From NCBI GenBank assembly GCA_963966185.1, contig CAWZYM010000020.1, forward strand, positions 92,501-156,500: a stretch of 64,000 nucleotides of DNA. Direction: 5' to 3'. How positions within the stretch are numbered: position 1 is the first letter of the stretch; each line of letters opens with the position of its first letter. The position numbers were made by a program, and so were the translations under genes. The stretch is from Rhabditoides inermis. Lineage: Eukaryota > Nematoda > Chromadorea > Rhabditida > Rhabditidae. This document shows, in pieces, positions 33,630-44,690 of the stretch. The notes below the pieces were generated by a model. The model saw only the letters and a program-made list of their open reading frames with translations, searched no databases and was not told the DNA's origin.

Positions 33630-34837
33630 CTCTCTCTCCCTACTTTACTTCTCCTTTTCTCCACTCTCCCCGTTTCTCATACTCCATATGTGGAGTGGCC
33701 GTCAAGCAGAACTGTTCAAAACACACCGTCATTACCATTCCCCAATCCATTCCAAATTCATTAAATTTTCGTAATGCCTCAACTGCATAAACTCTCTCAT
33801 TAGCCTTTGTCATTTCCCTACCCATTGCTCGTACATAAGCGGTGGGCGGCGGTCGTTGGGCAGATCGCAGCTTGTCTTCATCTCCATCTACCATGTCGAC
33901 CCTGACCGCTGACCCTCCCGCGTGCACCGTCCCCGCTGCCGGAGGAAGCTCCACCCACATGCTCGTCAACGGAGGAGCCGCCAAGGTCTGCTTCAAGGTG
34001 AGTCCACGTCGATCAGATGACGTCATCTCATTCCCTCTCGTGCAGATCAAGTCGTCGAACAACAACGAGTACAAGGTGAAGCCGGTGTTCGGTTTTGTTG
34101 AGCCGGGAGCGACGACTTCCCTCGAGATCACCCGCACTGCCGGCGCCCCGAAGGAGGACAAGCTGGTCATCCAGTACGCTGACGCCCCCGCCGACCAGGC
34201 TGACGCGACTGCCGCGTTCAACGCTGTGGCCGGAGCCGCCCAGACCCTCACTCTCCCCATGTCAGCCACTGCCTAAGCAGGGCAAGAAGTGCCGAGCCAA
34301 CATCACACATCGAAATTCCATCATCCTTCCTTGCTACACGTGTCAATCAATCGAGCTTGAGGAATAAATATCGTATAACCAACGCTGTTTGTCTTGCCTA
34401 CAGTATCTCGAAATACGGTACGCTACAGTACCCACCACGATGGCCATGTCGAGTACGGTACTAGCAGCGAGTACTGCACGTACTAGCTGCGCGTGTCCGG
34501 GACAGTCTACGAGGGCCAATTGTCGCCCGCCCACGCACACCATCGAAAACCTGCAACGAAACGGCGTTCTGCACATTCTGCATTTCCATTTGCATGCCAC
34601 GATGAGTAACAGGCAATCACTGTAGCCGAGTCGGAACCGTTCTGCCATTCCAACATATGTTCCGGGGAAGGGGAAACTATATAGGAACATTGTCGCGTAC
34701 CCCAGATCTAGCGTGTTCCTCCTGTGTCCTCCCTTCTCCGCGTGCTTGTCGAATGCGGCCGTGCTGGCTAGGGTGGCTATCGCGCGGGTCAGCGTCGTCT
34801 TCCCACTGTCCACGTGACCCAGCACCCCCACGTTCAT
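29525..34837 (-). CDS. eefsec: Selenocysteine-specific elongation factor EEFSEC (SelB/eEFSec)
   Basis: EEFSEC delivers Sec-tRNA to the ribosome at UGA codons with SECIS elements. The start MNVGVLGHVDSGKTTLTRAI (G1 GHVDSGKT) at 34837 matches the family start. Next come LDLGFS, VDCPGHAQLVRAVL (G3), VVDAVRGVEPQTAEHLL, VVVLNKCDLAE (G4 NKCD), then MAVDHCFSIKGKGTVMTGTV (domain 2 start, about 32990-32920), VEIPVLKERRKVKSMQSW, FYRGALPSGMRLHVSTGFDT, EKPVYTRKGTFYIASKLDHQ, and the domain 4 blocks SNLFKKETLMSLFEGM and ARVESSFGKSGKVRIAIP GGLSP-like region, ending ELKKMEL at 29525. All four domains are present. The switch I region reads GGHRRNTLDLG instead of the usual RERGITLDLG. A plus-strand MSP gene is nested in the intron after VDMAIVV. 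Confidence 0.93.
29781..29993. mobile_element. 213-bp MITE with 20-bp terminal inverted repeats
   Basis: The left end CACGGCCCGGATAGTTGCAC (29781-29800) and right end at 29974-29993 are exact inverted repeats. ACAAA flanks both ends (29776-29780 and 29994-29998), a 5-bp target-site duplication. It lies in the last intron of EEFSEC. The 89-codon ORF across it is an artefact. No transposase; superfamily not assigned. Confidence 0.85.
30120..30615. repeat. GATTAATC palindrome array
   Basis: The palindromic octamer GATTAATC, usually as GATTAATCATTGTTCGATTA or close variants, recurs more than fifteen times in two blocks (about 30120-30300 and 30445-30615) around a unique 140-base centre, inside an EEFSEC intron. 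The blocks can fold extensively on themselves. It is satellite-like, not coding. Confidence 0.85.
30803..30878 (+). repeat. tRNA-like segment in EEFSEC intron
   Basis: A-box TGGCGTAGTGG (30807-30817), a well-paired D-arm GCGT/ACGC and B-box-like GGTTCGATC (30850-30858) give a tRNA outline with AGG in the anticodon position, but the anticodon stem, T-stem and acceptor stem pair poorly. Most likely a tRNA pseudogene or tRNA-derived repeat. Confidence 0.45.
31948..31984. repeat. (CTGT)n microsatellite
   Basis: Nine or so tandem CTGT units in an EEFSEC intron; a second short run lies at about 32146-32172. Confidence 0.9.
33893..34276 (+). CDS. MSP-domain sperm-specific protein (SSP class), nested in EEFSEC
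   Basis: Two exons, 33893-33997 and 34046-34276, encode 111 residues. The sequence is a classic nematode small MSP-domain protein: MSTLTADPPACTVPAAGGSS, KIKSSNNNEYKVKPVFGFV-type beta strands, TRTAGAPKEDKLVIQYADAP and a final LTLPMSATA. These proteins form an immunoglobulin-like fold and are made in spermatogenesis; the SSP class is about 107-110 residues. AATAAA follows at 34363. The whole gene sits in one intron of EEFSEC on the opposite strand. The short compact intron is free of the GA/CT runs seen elsewhere. A male-germline promoter is expected between about 33700 and 33890 but no element was recognised. Confidence 0.93.
   Translation: MSTLTADPPACTVPAAGGSSTHMLVNGGAAKVCFKVSPRRSDDVISFPLVQIKSSNNNEYKVKPVFGFVEPGATTSLEITRTAGAPKEDKLVIQYADAPADQADATAAFNAVAGAAQTLTLPMSATA
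34363..34368 (+). other. Polyadenylation signal of the nested MSP gene
   Basis: AATAAA 86 bases after the stop, still inside the EEFSEC intron and just before the next EEFSEC exon. Confidence 0.65.
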
Positions 34838-35254
34838 ACTGAAACTGTTTATTCTTTTCGTATCGTTCGGCCCGTGTCATATAATTATTATAACATCGAT
34901 ATTTGGATTTTGCACGTTCCACAATCTCTGCCGATGCCGCTCGCAAATACCTTGTCATGGTCTCGAACCATTTCTTCAACTCACTGAAACCATTCGAGCG
35001 TGTACAAAACAGTTTATTACTGTTGCTAGCAACATACAGTTGGGCAAATGTATGGTAAAAATGGGCATTAGTGATATTCATCAGTATCAAAGAGTGAGTG
35101 GGCAAAGTCATGAATCAAAAGTAAGTAATGCAACAAGTTATATCAATAAAAACATGAATATGTACTAATAAAATCTAAATTATCAGAGTGTCAAGGAACA
35201 CAAAATACACAGCATCTCTGATGGAAGGACTCCTTTCCTCACTTTCGAGGTTTC
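34838..35254. other. Spacer between INCENP 3' end and EEFSEC start
   Basis: AT-rich 417-base stretch with an open minus-strand frame (about 35111-34850) that shows no family resemblance. It should hold the INCENP 3' UTR and EEFSEC upstream region. Confidence 0.4.
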
Positions 35255-38200
35255 CTAGTCGAGGAACCTGCTGACTCCCTTGGATGGGTTGGAGATGGGC
35301 GACTGCCAGATGGCGCTGCTCGTACGCTTCGCGAACTTCCTCGCCGCCTTCTCCCCGAAAATGGCCAGGATATCCGGCTGCCGGATCGGAGGGAAGATCG
35401 CGTCCGGATCGACGCGGTTCTGGAAAGATGGACGGATAACTGTATACTGTGATTCTCTCCATAAGCCGCGCTCTGTGGGGTAGACCAGTCGTCAGCTCGC
35501 GGCAATAACGCGCAAAACGAGAGAGTCAAATGGTTAGAGGACCGTATTCCGAGTTGCGAACGAGGTAGATCGAAAACTATCGCTCTGGTGCAGACGACAA
35601 CATGCCGGTCAGTGACTGACCTTGCGGATAGCGTTCGCCTGCTCCCTGCACAGTCGCTTCAGCTCCGTCGACGCCCACACAGGCACCTTAACCAAGAGGT
35701 AAACAACAACATCAACAACAACAACAACACACACAAACACACCTTCTTCCTGGGGTGGTCCTCGTCGTCGGTCTCATCTCCGGACGAGAGATCGTCGATG
35801 CCGTAGTTCTCCTCGCTCGCTGCCACAAACACCTTCTCTGGCGTCATCTCATAGTTGCTCTGAATAAAGTTGAATATGCCATCTAGTACACACGTCAAAC
35901 TTTCTATAAAACTTTCTTTCTATAAGATAAATAGGTGAATCAGTTAAAAAAAACTATTAAAAAGATATATAAATAGTTGCGAGTTGCGACTCACCGACAC
36001 GGTCGTATTCAAGAGATGCTTGTTGACTAGCTTGTTCTTGGCGGCCTCCTTGAGCCTGGCCGCCTCCTCCGCCGCCTCCCTCCTCGCCTTCTCCTCCGCC
36101 TCTGCCACCCGCCGGCGCATCTCCTCCCGCTCCCTCTCCATCCTCTCCTGCTCGACCCGCATACGCTCCCTCTCCCGATCCATCTCCTCCCTCTCTATCT
36201 CAGCCAGACGCGCCTTCGCTGCCAGCTCGGCCTCCATCTACAAAGCTGACGTTCAAATCATTCCTTTTAGATTGACAAGTGTTCACTGACCCTCTGTCGC
36301 TCTCTCTCCATCCGCTGCTTCTCGCGATGGGCTGCCAGGGCCCTCTCCCTCTCCTCTTCCTCCCGCTCTCTCATCTCCCGCTCCTGGCGCTCCTTCAGAA
36401 CACGCGTCCGCTCAGCCTCCTCCTCACTGAAACATCACACTCACACATTTTAGAAGACGACAATTCCGAAAACAAACAATACATAAATAAAGACCACGCA
36501 CCGTCTCCTCTGCAGCTGCATCTCGTGCTTTCTCCTCCTCTCCTCCGCCTCTCGCTCCCTCTGCTCCTCCTCCTCATCCATAGACTCATCCACCTGCTCC
36601 TCCTCCTCCATCTTCACTTCCTTCTCCTTTTGCTTGCGCGACTTGCGGCGTGGCACACTCTTCTGCGACGACTGAAACGACATTGCATAACTATCTCATT
36701 ACCATAACTTATACACTACTAACCTGTTCATTCTCCACCTTATGAGTGACGCCCTCCCTCTCCACCCTGGAAGCCTTGGGCCGGGGAGTCCTGGGCGAGT
36801 CTGCAGCCAGTGGGAGCATCCTCACCCTGCCGGGGGTGCGCACAGCTGCGGCTATCCTGGATGGGCTGGCCATTCTGGCGGGACTCCGCGCGCCCGCCAC
36901 CCGAGACGGACTGGCCGTGCGCGCCTGCAGCTCCTTGACGGCCGCCGCCTGCTGCAGGATCTTCTCCTTCTTGCGAGCCGCCGCCGCCTCCTTCTCCGCG
37001 CGGTTCAGTTGCACCTGAAAGGCGATCCGAATAAGAACAAGACCTCACTACTACAATACTCACGATCCTCTCCTTCTCCTCCCTGGCCTGTCGTATCCTC
37101 TCGGCCTTCTCCCGCATCATCTCCTCCTTGTTTCTCTGCACGCACGCCGCTCGGTCGTTCTTTGTCTGCCGCGCTGCCTCCGCTGCGCGCTCCTTGCCAG
37201 AGGAAACTGCAATCGACAGCATGTTATTTAGCAACTAGTAATGCTAATACACAATAACTAGCTATCAAAAACATTCATAGGTTTTCGTTTGACTCACCGG
37301 CCACCTTGGGCAGTCTGGCCGTCTTGGCGGCAGGCTTGGCCTTAGCGGTGGGAATGCGAGCGCGGATTTCCTTCTGAAACATGGATGTCATTTTGAACTA
37401 TGAAACGATTCAGCCGGACAATTACACACACGTCGAACTTTCTATAGAGGGTAATCAGTGAGTGAGGTACACATGCAAAGGGAGTGAGAGACATGCATTG
37501 ACAGAGGAGAGCAATACGATACACCACACACTCGAATTACCTGCTCCGGTACCACTACTGGCTGCGCCTGAAACACACATGCAATCATCAATCGTGTTAG
37601 AGTGCGTATGGAAATGTTAGAATGACGCAAGCAAGCGCGAGCCGACGCAAGGAGATGACGCATGACGCACCTGCTTCTCGACGACCTGGTCGACGGCGGC
37701 GCGGAACTCGCTCTTCACGGGCGTCTTGACCACGTGCTCGTGGTTGTACGCTATGCGAGCCCTGAAATCATGAATACATTTTATAATACAAAAATATGTT
37801 TTTCAAATATTCCAATACCCACCTCGATGGTGAAGCGGCGGCCTTGGCGCGCTTCTTCTTATCCTCTTCCTCCTTCTCCTCATCGTCTTCACCGTCAGAC
37901 ATCACGATACGCCGATTGCGCGACTAAACAAAAAAGTTAATAGTGATAGATAACATAACGTAACAACATACTACAGATACAAACCGTGGAAAGACACTAA
38001 TAGTAAATACTCTAAACTCACCGGTGTGGCGGTCTTTCGTGTGATCGCCGGACTGTCCTTCGACTCCTGCGAGCGCCGCGAGCTGGCCACAACGCGCTGG
38101 AAAACATGTAAACATTAAAAAAAACATGCAAACAACACAAACAAACAACGCACCGGCGTCCTAGCGGTGGAACGAGCGGGTGTGGTGGCCGCAGCATGGT

Positions 38201-39536
38201 GAGGTGTGGCGGAGGGGACGGGAGACGCAGACACGGGCAGGGGAGACGCGGCGGCTGACGGAGGCTCCTGCTTCACACTCCGCTGACGGGTCACTCGCTG
38301 AAATTCATGCCAATTCAAATTGCTGTCGTCACCGTGCAACATAGTAAACGTCGAGACAGCAGGGAAAAAGTGGGAAACCTTACCTTCGCGGAGACAGGAG
38401 CAGACTCCTTGATCTGCTCCTCTTGCACTTTTTGCTGAGTCTGCTCCTCCATGTCTTCAGTCGTTGCATCCTCCTGCTCCATCTCCTCCTCTTCTTCTCC
38501 TGCTTGAGCAGCTGGCGGAGGCACAGCCGATACGCGGGCGGGAGCCGGGGACGCGACCTGAGCTTACTAGGTAATTTAATACAGCAATTGGCACAAACCT
38601 CCTGCTTGATTCTCGTCGATTTGCGGAGTGCGGGAACGGGCGTCGGCTCGGAAGGAGTGTCTTCCACTTCCAACTGTTGTTCAGCCTCATCCATTATCTG
38701 ATCCGCCACGTCATCGACCGCCTCCTCAACAGCGTCCGCAGTCTGCAGCGCTGGCGACGAGACATTGATAGACTGAAACATAACATTGTTAATGGTCCTA
38801 ATTCATAACAATGTAATACCTTCTTGGACTTCTTGGGTTCTTCCTCCTTCTCCTCCTCGGCCTCCTTTTTCACGGACTTCTTCTTGTTTTGTTTGGGCTG
38901 CGGCTCCGGGGAGGAAGCGGCAGAGCCGAACGAGAGTTGGCGTCTGAAACATTCATCAACCAACTAAACCAAACATAAATGTGAATCAAACCTTGCGGGT
39001 AGGTTCTCCTTGTCGGGGTCGTCTCTGCAGCCGAGTGTGTCGAACAAGGCGATCGTGTCTGCGATGCCCTCGAACTCGTTCTTCTTCCCGCCCGGCGTCT
39101 TCGGAACCGCGCGCTTGCCCAGCCTGTATACTCTTAGTTCAATCGAAACTCTATGAAAAGTACTGACTCGTCGGCGCACAGCTGCTTGAAGTCGCTCTTC
39201 ATGTCGATCAGCCACTTGTAGTGGTCCATCATTTCTTCGGCGAACTCGCACACCAGATCCTAGGATGGTGGATGAAGAACATACTCTTGATGATGTAACT
39301 TACTTCGCAGTCCATTTGATCGATTTGTAGAAGGGGCTGGTTGAACATGCGGTAGTTCATCCGCGACTCCAGCTGCGGGCAGATCGCATTTAACTGAAGT
39401 TTCCTTATTTCAAATATTCAATAACTGTACACACCTTAGCAGAGTGTTCGGCTGCGAAGCTAGTGAACTCCTTGGTGGTCTTGCCGGTGCGGGCGCGCGC
39501 AGCCTTTCCGCCGCCGCGCTTGCTCTTCGGAGGCAT
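35255..39536 (-). CDS. icp-1: INCENP (inner centromere protein, ICP-1)
   Basis: INCENP is the scaffold of the chromosomal passenger complex and activates Aurora B. The gene starts MPPKSKRGGGKAARARTGK at 39536, right behind TTTTTAG. N-terminal exons give an acidic/helical region (ESRMNYRMFNQPLLQIDQMD, CEFAEEMMDHYKWLIDMK), then Pro/Ser/Lys-rich linkers with TP motifs, and from about 37230 to 35995 a long Glu/Arg/Lys helix (single-alpha-helix type, e.g. EIEREEMDRERERMRVEQE). The C-terminus is the IN-box: VPVWASTELKRL, DPDAIFPPIRQPDILAIFGE and KRTSSAIWQSPISNP, with the TSS phosphorylation motif and conserved Trp. It ends VSRFLD at 35255. About 20 exons. Head-to-head with the gene at 39814. Confidence 0.93.
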
Positions 39537-39813
39537 CTAAAAAAGATACATGGTAATACATAAGCAAAATACAACAACTACTATCAACGCTGAAACAGGT
39601 AAACGTGAAACAAGATTTTTGCCAATCTTTTTATGCTAATTTGAACGAGACGCCACTCTCCCGCCAAAAATTCAAACAACGCTTGTGTTGCACCCGACTG
39701 CACAAATGTAATTCTATTTACACCACGAAGTGATTCGTCGTGTGACTGTTGTGTTACGTTTACATATTTACGTTTGTCTTGTCTCTAAATAACCTGATCA
39801 TCTCCTTTTCAGC

Positions 39814-40534
39814 ATGAGTGACGCGGAAGACTCACAGCTCTACCGCTCCGATATGTCATACAGGAGCCTGCGACGGACAACCAGCCAAGTCATGGGAAAC
39901 ATAAAGAAGGTACGGTATATTGATAGTTTTTATAAATCATATGCGTATCTTGATAGAAGTTGACTTCGATGGAAGATGCCATGCGCTCGCGGCGCGCTCT
40001 GGCCCCGCTGAACGAGTCGTTCGACGTTCTGGATGCTCCCGACAGGGAGGAGACACCAACGGCTGGATACAGAACACCAGTGCCGAAGAAAAAGACAAAG
40101 AAGGTATGTACTGCACTTTTATTGTCAATTTTCCCTTTTGAATTCAGAAAGAAGTGCCCCGCAGTCCGTCTGTGGAGTCGTTTGCTGGATGCCACTTCGA
40201 CGCCGCCTCCGGACTCATGAAGACGCCTCTCCTCGAGACTCCCGCCTGGAAACCCATGGCAAGGACCAACAAGTTCAGGAAGACGATGTCGCTTCTTGCG
40301 GTGCACAAGCCATCGCTGGTCGACTCTTCCTCTGGCGGCCGCCTCTCCAAGCAGCTCGCGAGATGCCGCATATTCGAGATTCAGTCGCCTCGGTCAGTTG
40401 TTTTTTCATCCTTTATTTTGTTATGGATCTATGATGAAATAGAAGACTAATTTGTTCCATTCAGTCGCTCCAACAACATCTTCAAGCGTCAGCTCACCAA
40501 GCTGGTCGGCAAGTCCTCCACTCCCAAGAAGTAA
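39814..40534 (+). CDS. Unrecognised basic 185-residue protein
   Basis: Four exons join in phase: 39814-39909, 39957-40103, 40148-40392 and 40465-40534. The ATG is one base behind TTTTCAG. The protein is Ser/Thr/Lys/Arg-rich, with several proline-directed sites (PTAGYRTPVPKK, RSPSVES, LLETPAWKP, QSPRRS) that would suit cyclin-dependent kinases, an acidic start MSDAEDSQLYRSDMSYRS, and a basic C-terminal tail FKRQLTKLVGKSSTPKK. No membrane segment or signal peptide. I do not recognise a family. It shares a 277-base divergent promoter with INCENP, so a chromosome or cell-cycle role is possible but only inference from position and CDK-like sites. AATAAA lies at 40694. Confidence 0.8.
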
Positions 40535-40693
40535 CCAATAATGAACACTCACTCCCTCACTGTGCTTTATATTCTGCCTTGCATAATGTTTGTACCATGC
40601 ATTTTGTACCATGCGAGCTTATCTTTTCCAGTTATTCAGATCTCTTGCTAACCTAATAATCTCACTTGTAGTAATAATCTCACTTATAGTTGT

Positions 40694-40699
40694 AATAAA
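40694..40699 (+). other. Polyadenylation signal of the basic protein gene
   Basis: AATAAA followed by GTTTTTTTTC, 139 bases before the RPAP1 start codon. Confidence 0.6.
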
Positions 40700-40837
40700 G
40701 TTTTTTTTCTTCAAATTTATGACTTTTATTACTTGCGAATGAAAATCCGTAGTTGACGGTGTTCAATACCTACCATTTTCCTAACCCTGAGACAATCAAA
40801 TGCATGTAATGAGCACAACTTGAACTCTGTCGTGTAG

Positions 40838-40949
40838 ATGTCCCTTCCGTACAACTTCACGCGTCCGAAGCCGGGTGACACGGACGACGACCTGATGAAG
40901 ATGCAGCAGGAGTTTGAGGCGTCTCAGAGACAGCAGGCTGTGAGTCATA

Positions 40950-40983
<34 letters not shown>

Positions 40984-42770
40984 CCATTTCACAATTTCAC
41001 ACATCTCCAGGGTTCGGCCGGGATGGTGCGGATGGCTCGTAAGGGTCAGCAGAAGCCATCAGCTCCTGAGAAGAGGGAGGACGACTTCCGGGCAGGTCGG
41101 TTCATGCTCGATCTGGATTCGATCGAAGAGGAACGCGCCCCCGTCAGGGTACTCTTCGATGTTACTGGTGGGTTACGTCAAGTCTAATCTAATCAAATAT
41201 TTATCCAGAATAACTTTTTCATGTACATATTGAGTCACTTCCCAAGAAGTCGGGCCTCGGGCCCAATAAGACATGTGTTTCCTTGATTTCGAATTCGAAT
41301 ATATACTTTTTTCAGAGCAGAACATTGACTGGCTGGGCGGCGGCCGGGCGGACACACTAGCCAGGCACGCGCTGCGACACTCCAAGGAGGACGGCTTTCC
41401 CGAGGCCATCGATCTCAGCAAGTACTACAGGTCGGTTGCTACTTTTTTGCTTCTGTTAATTAGATTATTGATCACAGGAAGGAGAATCCGGTTCGCGCGC
41501 CTCCCGGAAAGAGCTACTTTGCAGCCGAATTCGATAGGCTGCACGCGGGAGAAGCGAGTGGATCGGAGGAGAAGGAGGAGGAGCAGACAGTGGAAGAGGA
41601 GGAGGAGGTGGACACGGACCAGCTGTCCCGCGAGAACACGGCACGCCTCACACGAATGAGCAGCGCCGAGGTGACAGAGGCCAGGAGGGAGATCGAGGAG
41701 AGACTGGGTGGGGAGAGAGAGAGAGGGGGGGGGGAGAGAGAGAGGGAGAGAGAGAGGGAGAGAGAGAGAGATGGAGAGATAGAGAGAGCGCCGATTGCAG
41801 ACCCGAAGCTCATCGAGTTCCTCAAGTCGCGCCACAAGAAGAAGGTGCAGAAACCGGTGGTGAAAGCAGAGGAGGCTAAGCCTAAAGGCGAGTGAACATT
41901 CTGTGTTCTTTCACATCTTCGCTTTCAGTCTCCAAGTTCAAGGCGGCTCGCGCGGCTGGAGCGGAAAACAAGCCAGTGGAAGTCCCGCCCACACCGACCC
42001 CGCCTCCAGTGGTGGAGGACATTGTGAAGCAGCTCGAGGTCCTGGAGGAGTTTGCGGACAGGAAGGACGAGGAGAAGTACAATCGACTCGCGGCGGTGAG
42101 TGGTTGTTGAGTGATTATCGATTGATTTGACCGTGTAGGACGCTGTCCAACTGGACTTTGCTTCCAAGTGCATGCGCACCATGCTGCCTCGCCAGCAGCA
42201 GAACGTCATCAAGTTGTTCGACGGACTCAAGGTGAGTGCGGGTTTCGGATGTGAAGAATATGTCATCATTGTACATATGCCCTTATGGCTTTCTCCGTTG
42301 GCATCATACGTCGTACTGTACTTACAGCACAAGCCGGAGGGTAGGGAGGACGACGCGCTGACAGCGCATGCGAGGGGGCAGATCGACAAGATCAAGGAGC
42401 TTTACCTGGAAGAAGTGTGAGTCGATCGGGAGAAAACACACTTGTGTGTATGTCGAAACTCGGAGGCGTCTATTTCTGAAAGATTTCGGCAAAGTGCGTG
42501 CACATGTGCAGATTACGAAACGCGCAATTGTTTTTTTTTCGGTGTCCGCACCTTGCGCCAATCTTTCGGAGATATAGAGTTATGAAACTACTACTCACAA
42601 TATATATATGATGGAACAATATGTAATGATTGTTTGCAGGGACACGGACGGCCACCGCGCGGTGCAGTTCGCGCGCGGCCTGAACGCAGTCGTCGACGGC
42701 TGCTGGATGCTCGTCCCCATACGACGCGTCCTCGACGCCATCGCAACGAGAAAGGACGGGTGAGAATCTC

Positions 42771-42826
<56 letters not shown>

Positions 42827-44124
42827 CTCTCATACTCCCCCTCAGTGAGGCGACGGCGGACGACGTGGAACTTGTGCGTCTCTCGCTGCTCTGGACCGTG
42901 CTGCTCCTCAGGGAGAGGCAGTCGGTGGGTTTGATGGTCCGATCATTTCTCTCGTTTTCAAATGAATGATTCATTTGATTTTTCGATTTCCGCGGTGTGC
43001 TCAAGAATTAGCGGCTACTTTTGCCTTCTTTTGATTCGCTCATCAGCTCAAAAATGTTTTGTTTAGGTGTTTGCGGCGTGGGTGGACACGAACGAGCTGT
43101 TCGTGCGACTCTGCGAGGTGTTCCTCATTGGTGAGAGAGAGAGAGGGAGGGAGAGAGAGAGAGAGAGACCTGTCCGTTGCAGGCCGGGAGGTTCTGTCGG
43201 ACGACTGGGTGGAGGGTTGTGTGCGCGTGTTGCTGGATGATCACGTGTTGAAGGGGGCGCAGGAGGGCCGACTCAACCTCCGCCTCACACAAGCTGTTGC
43301 CGGACTCGACGCGTTCATGCCATTGTCAGTCTGCATGTTGTTGTCTGATCAAAACTATATACTATATTATAAGGAATAGATACCTAGGCAGTAGTATTTT
43401 ATGCGTTTCCTATTGTTCAAAGATGAACTTCCGTTTCTGGAATCTAGTTCTGAGGAAGTATGTATGCGTTACAGTATACAGTAGTTTTGTAGCTGGGAGG
43501 AGGTGGTGCGTGCGTACGGGCAGTGGTCGCTGGGCGATGTGGAGTGGGCGCGCGCGCTCCTCATCGGGGCATACCTCAACACGGCCGAGGCGGACGCGCT
43601 CGCATGCCGACAGGCCATATGGGCGCCCGGCAAGCACACCGCCAGGATGATCACCATGCCCGTCGAGGTGCGCCGCTCTCTCTCTCTTTCTCCACAAAAT
43701 TAGTTCAATATACGTATTGCAGCCCCGTCTGCTGTCGGCGATTCGCTCTTCGATGACCGAGCAGGCAGTGCACCTGGAGACTCGGCAGTACGAGGCCTAT
43801 TCCACCATGCTCGGCGCGTACGCGGCAGCTGTCAGGGACGAGGCTGTCACCAGGTGAGAGGGAGGAAAGAGAGATGGAAAGGAGATGTCTTGCAGGGAGC
43901 GCAACCCGATGATGTTCGCTATCGCGGCCGACGAGCTCGGTCGGTTCGTGCAACGACACAGTGCGGTGGACGGGGTGAGTGGAGAGAGAGGGATACATGG
44001 AGAGAGAGAGATGGAGAGAGAGAAAAATGAGATGATTCAGTCTGCCGACCCGGAGCGTGCGCGCGAGTTCGATGTTATTGTGGAGATTGTGCGTCAGACC
44101 GTCAAGGATAAGATCGCCCTTTGA
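40838..44124 (+). CDS. rpap1: RPAP1, RNA polymerase II-associated protein 1
   Basis: RPAP1 helps assembly and nuclear import of RNA polymerase II and connects it to Mediator. The start MSLPYNFTRPKPGDTDDDLM (40838, directly after GTAG) matches the family's short SRPKPGE N-terminus. Then FMLDLDSIEEERAPVRVLF, the RPAP1-N type block LSRENTARLTRMSSAEVTEA with LDPKLIEFLKSR (split by a GA-rich intron 41708-41800), and the RPAP1-C type block FASKCMRTMLPRQQQNVIKL. Helical repeats continue to FYEELVRAYGQWSLGDVEWA and SIRSSMTEQAVHLETRQYEA, ending TVKDKIAL. The protein is about 800 residues, shorter than the 1393-residue human one, as in other nematodes. Possible operon partner of the gene just upstream. 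Confidence 0.88.
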
Positions 44125-44468
44125 ACTGCTCTTGTTGTATACTTTGTTGAGTTTCGGAATGTTGTTATGATAGTTTTGAATACAGATTATTGGTTTTTTG
44201 GGCCGTATTTTGAAAATTCGCCAAAAAAATTTATGCAAATGAGCAGTGTATTAGTGGAAGTGATGACTAGCACCGAGAGAAAGGAGGAGAAAAGAAGGAG
44301 AAGGAAAGAGGGAGCAGGGAATGGAAGGAAGACGGGGAATACTGGACGAGAAAGAAATACTGTACATTTGAGCGAAGGAACTGATGAGAGATGAGAGGGG
44401 TATGAGTACCAAGAACTACACATCATGGTAAGATGACGTGGAACGTCATCTAGAAGGCAAAGGGTGAT
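44125..44468. other. Convergent spacer of RPAP1 and the SWAP-70-like gene
   Basis: 344 bases holding both 3' UTRs; purine-rich from 44270 to 44400. No gene seen. Confidence 0.4.
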
Positions 44469-44648
44469 CTAGATACTCTGCGTGGAGATTATCATGTACT
44501 CTGGGGGACGTCGCTTCTCGTCGGAAGGATAGGAGAGAAGCTCGTCCACTGTGTCGTCTGCCTCGGCAAGAAGGTGCTCCTGCAGACATCTCTTTCTCCC
44601 TCTCCCTCTCTCTCCCTCCCTCTCTCACTCTCTCTCTCTCCCTCCCTC

Positions 44649-44690
<42 letters not shown>

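Noticed and set aside
34850..35111. Separate small gene (MTRYLRAASAEIVERAKSKY...)
   Set aside because: No family resemblance, no clear start or splice context; left as spacer.
41706..41800. In-frame Arg-Glu repeat in RPAP1
   Set aside because: It is a GA-rich intron; splicing it out restores LDPKLIEFLKSR, the conserved family sequence.
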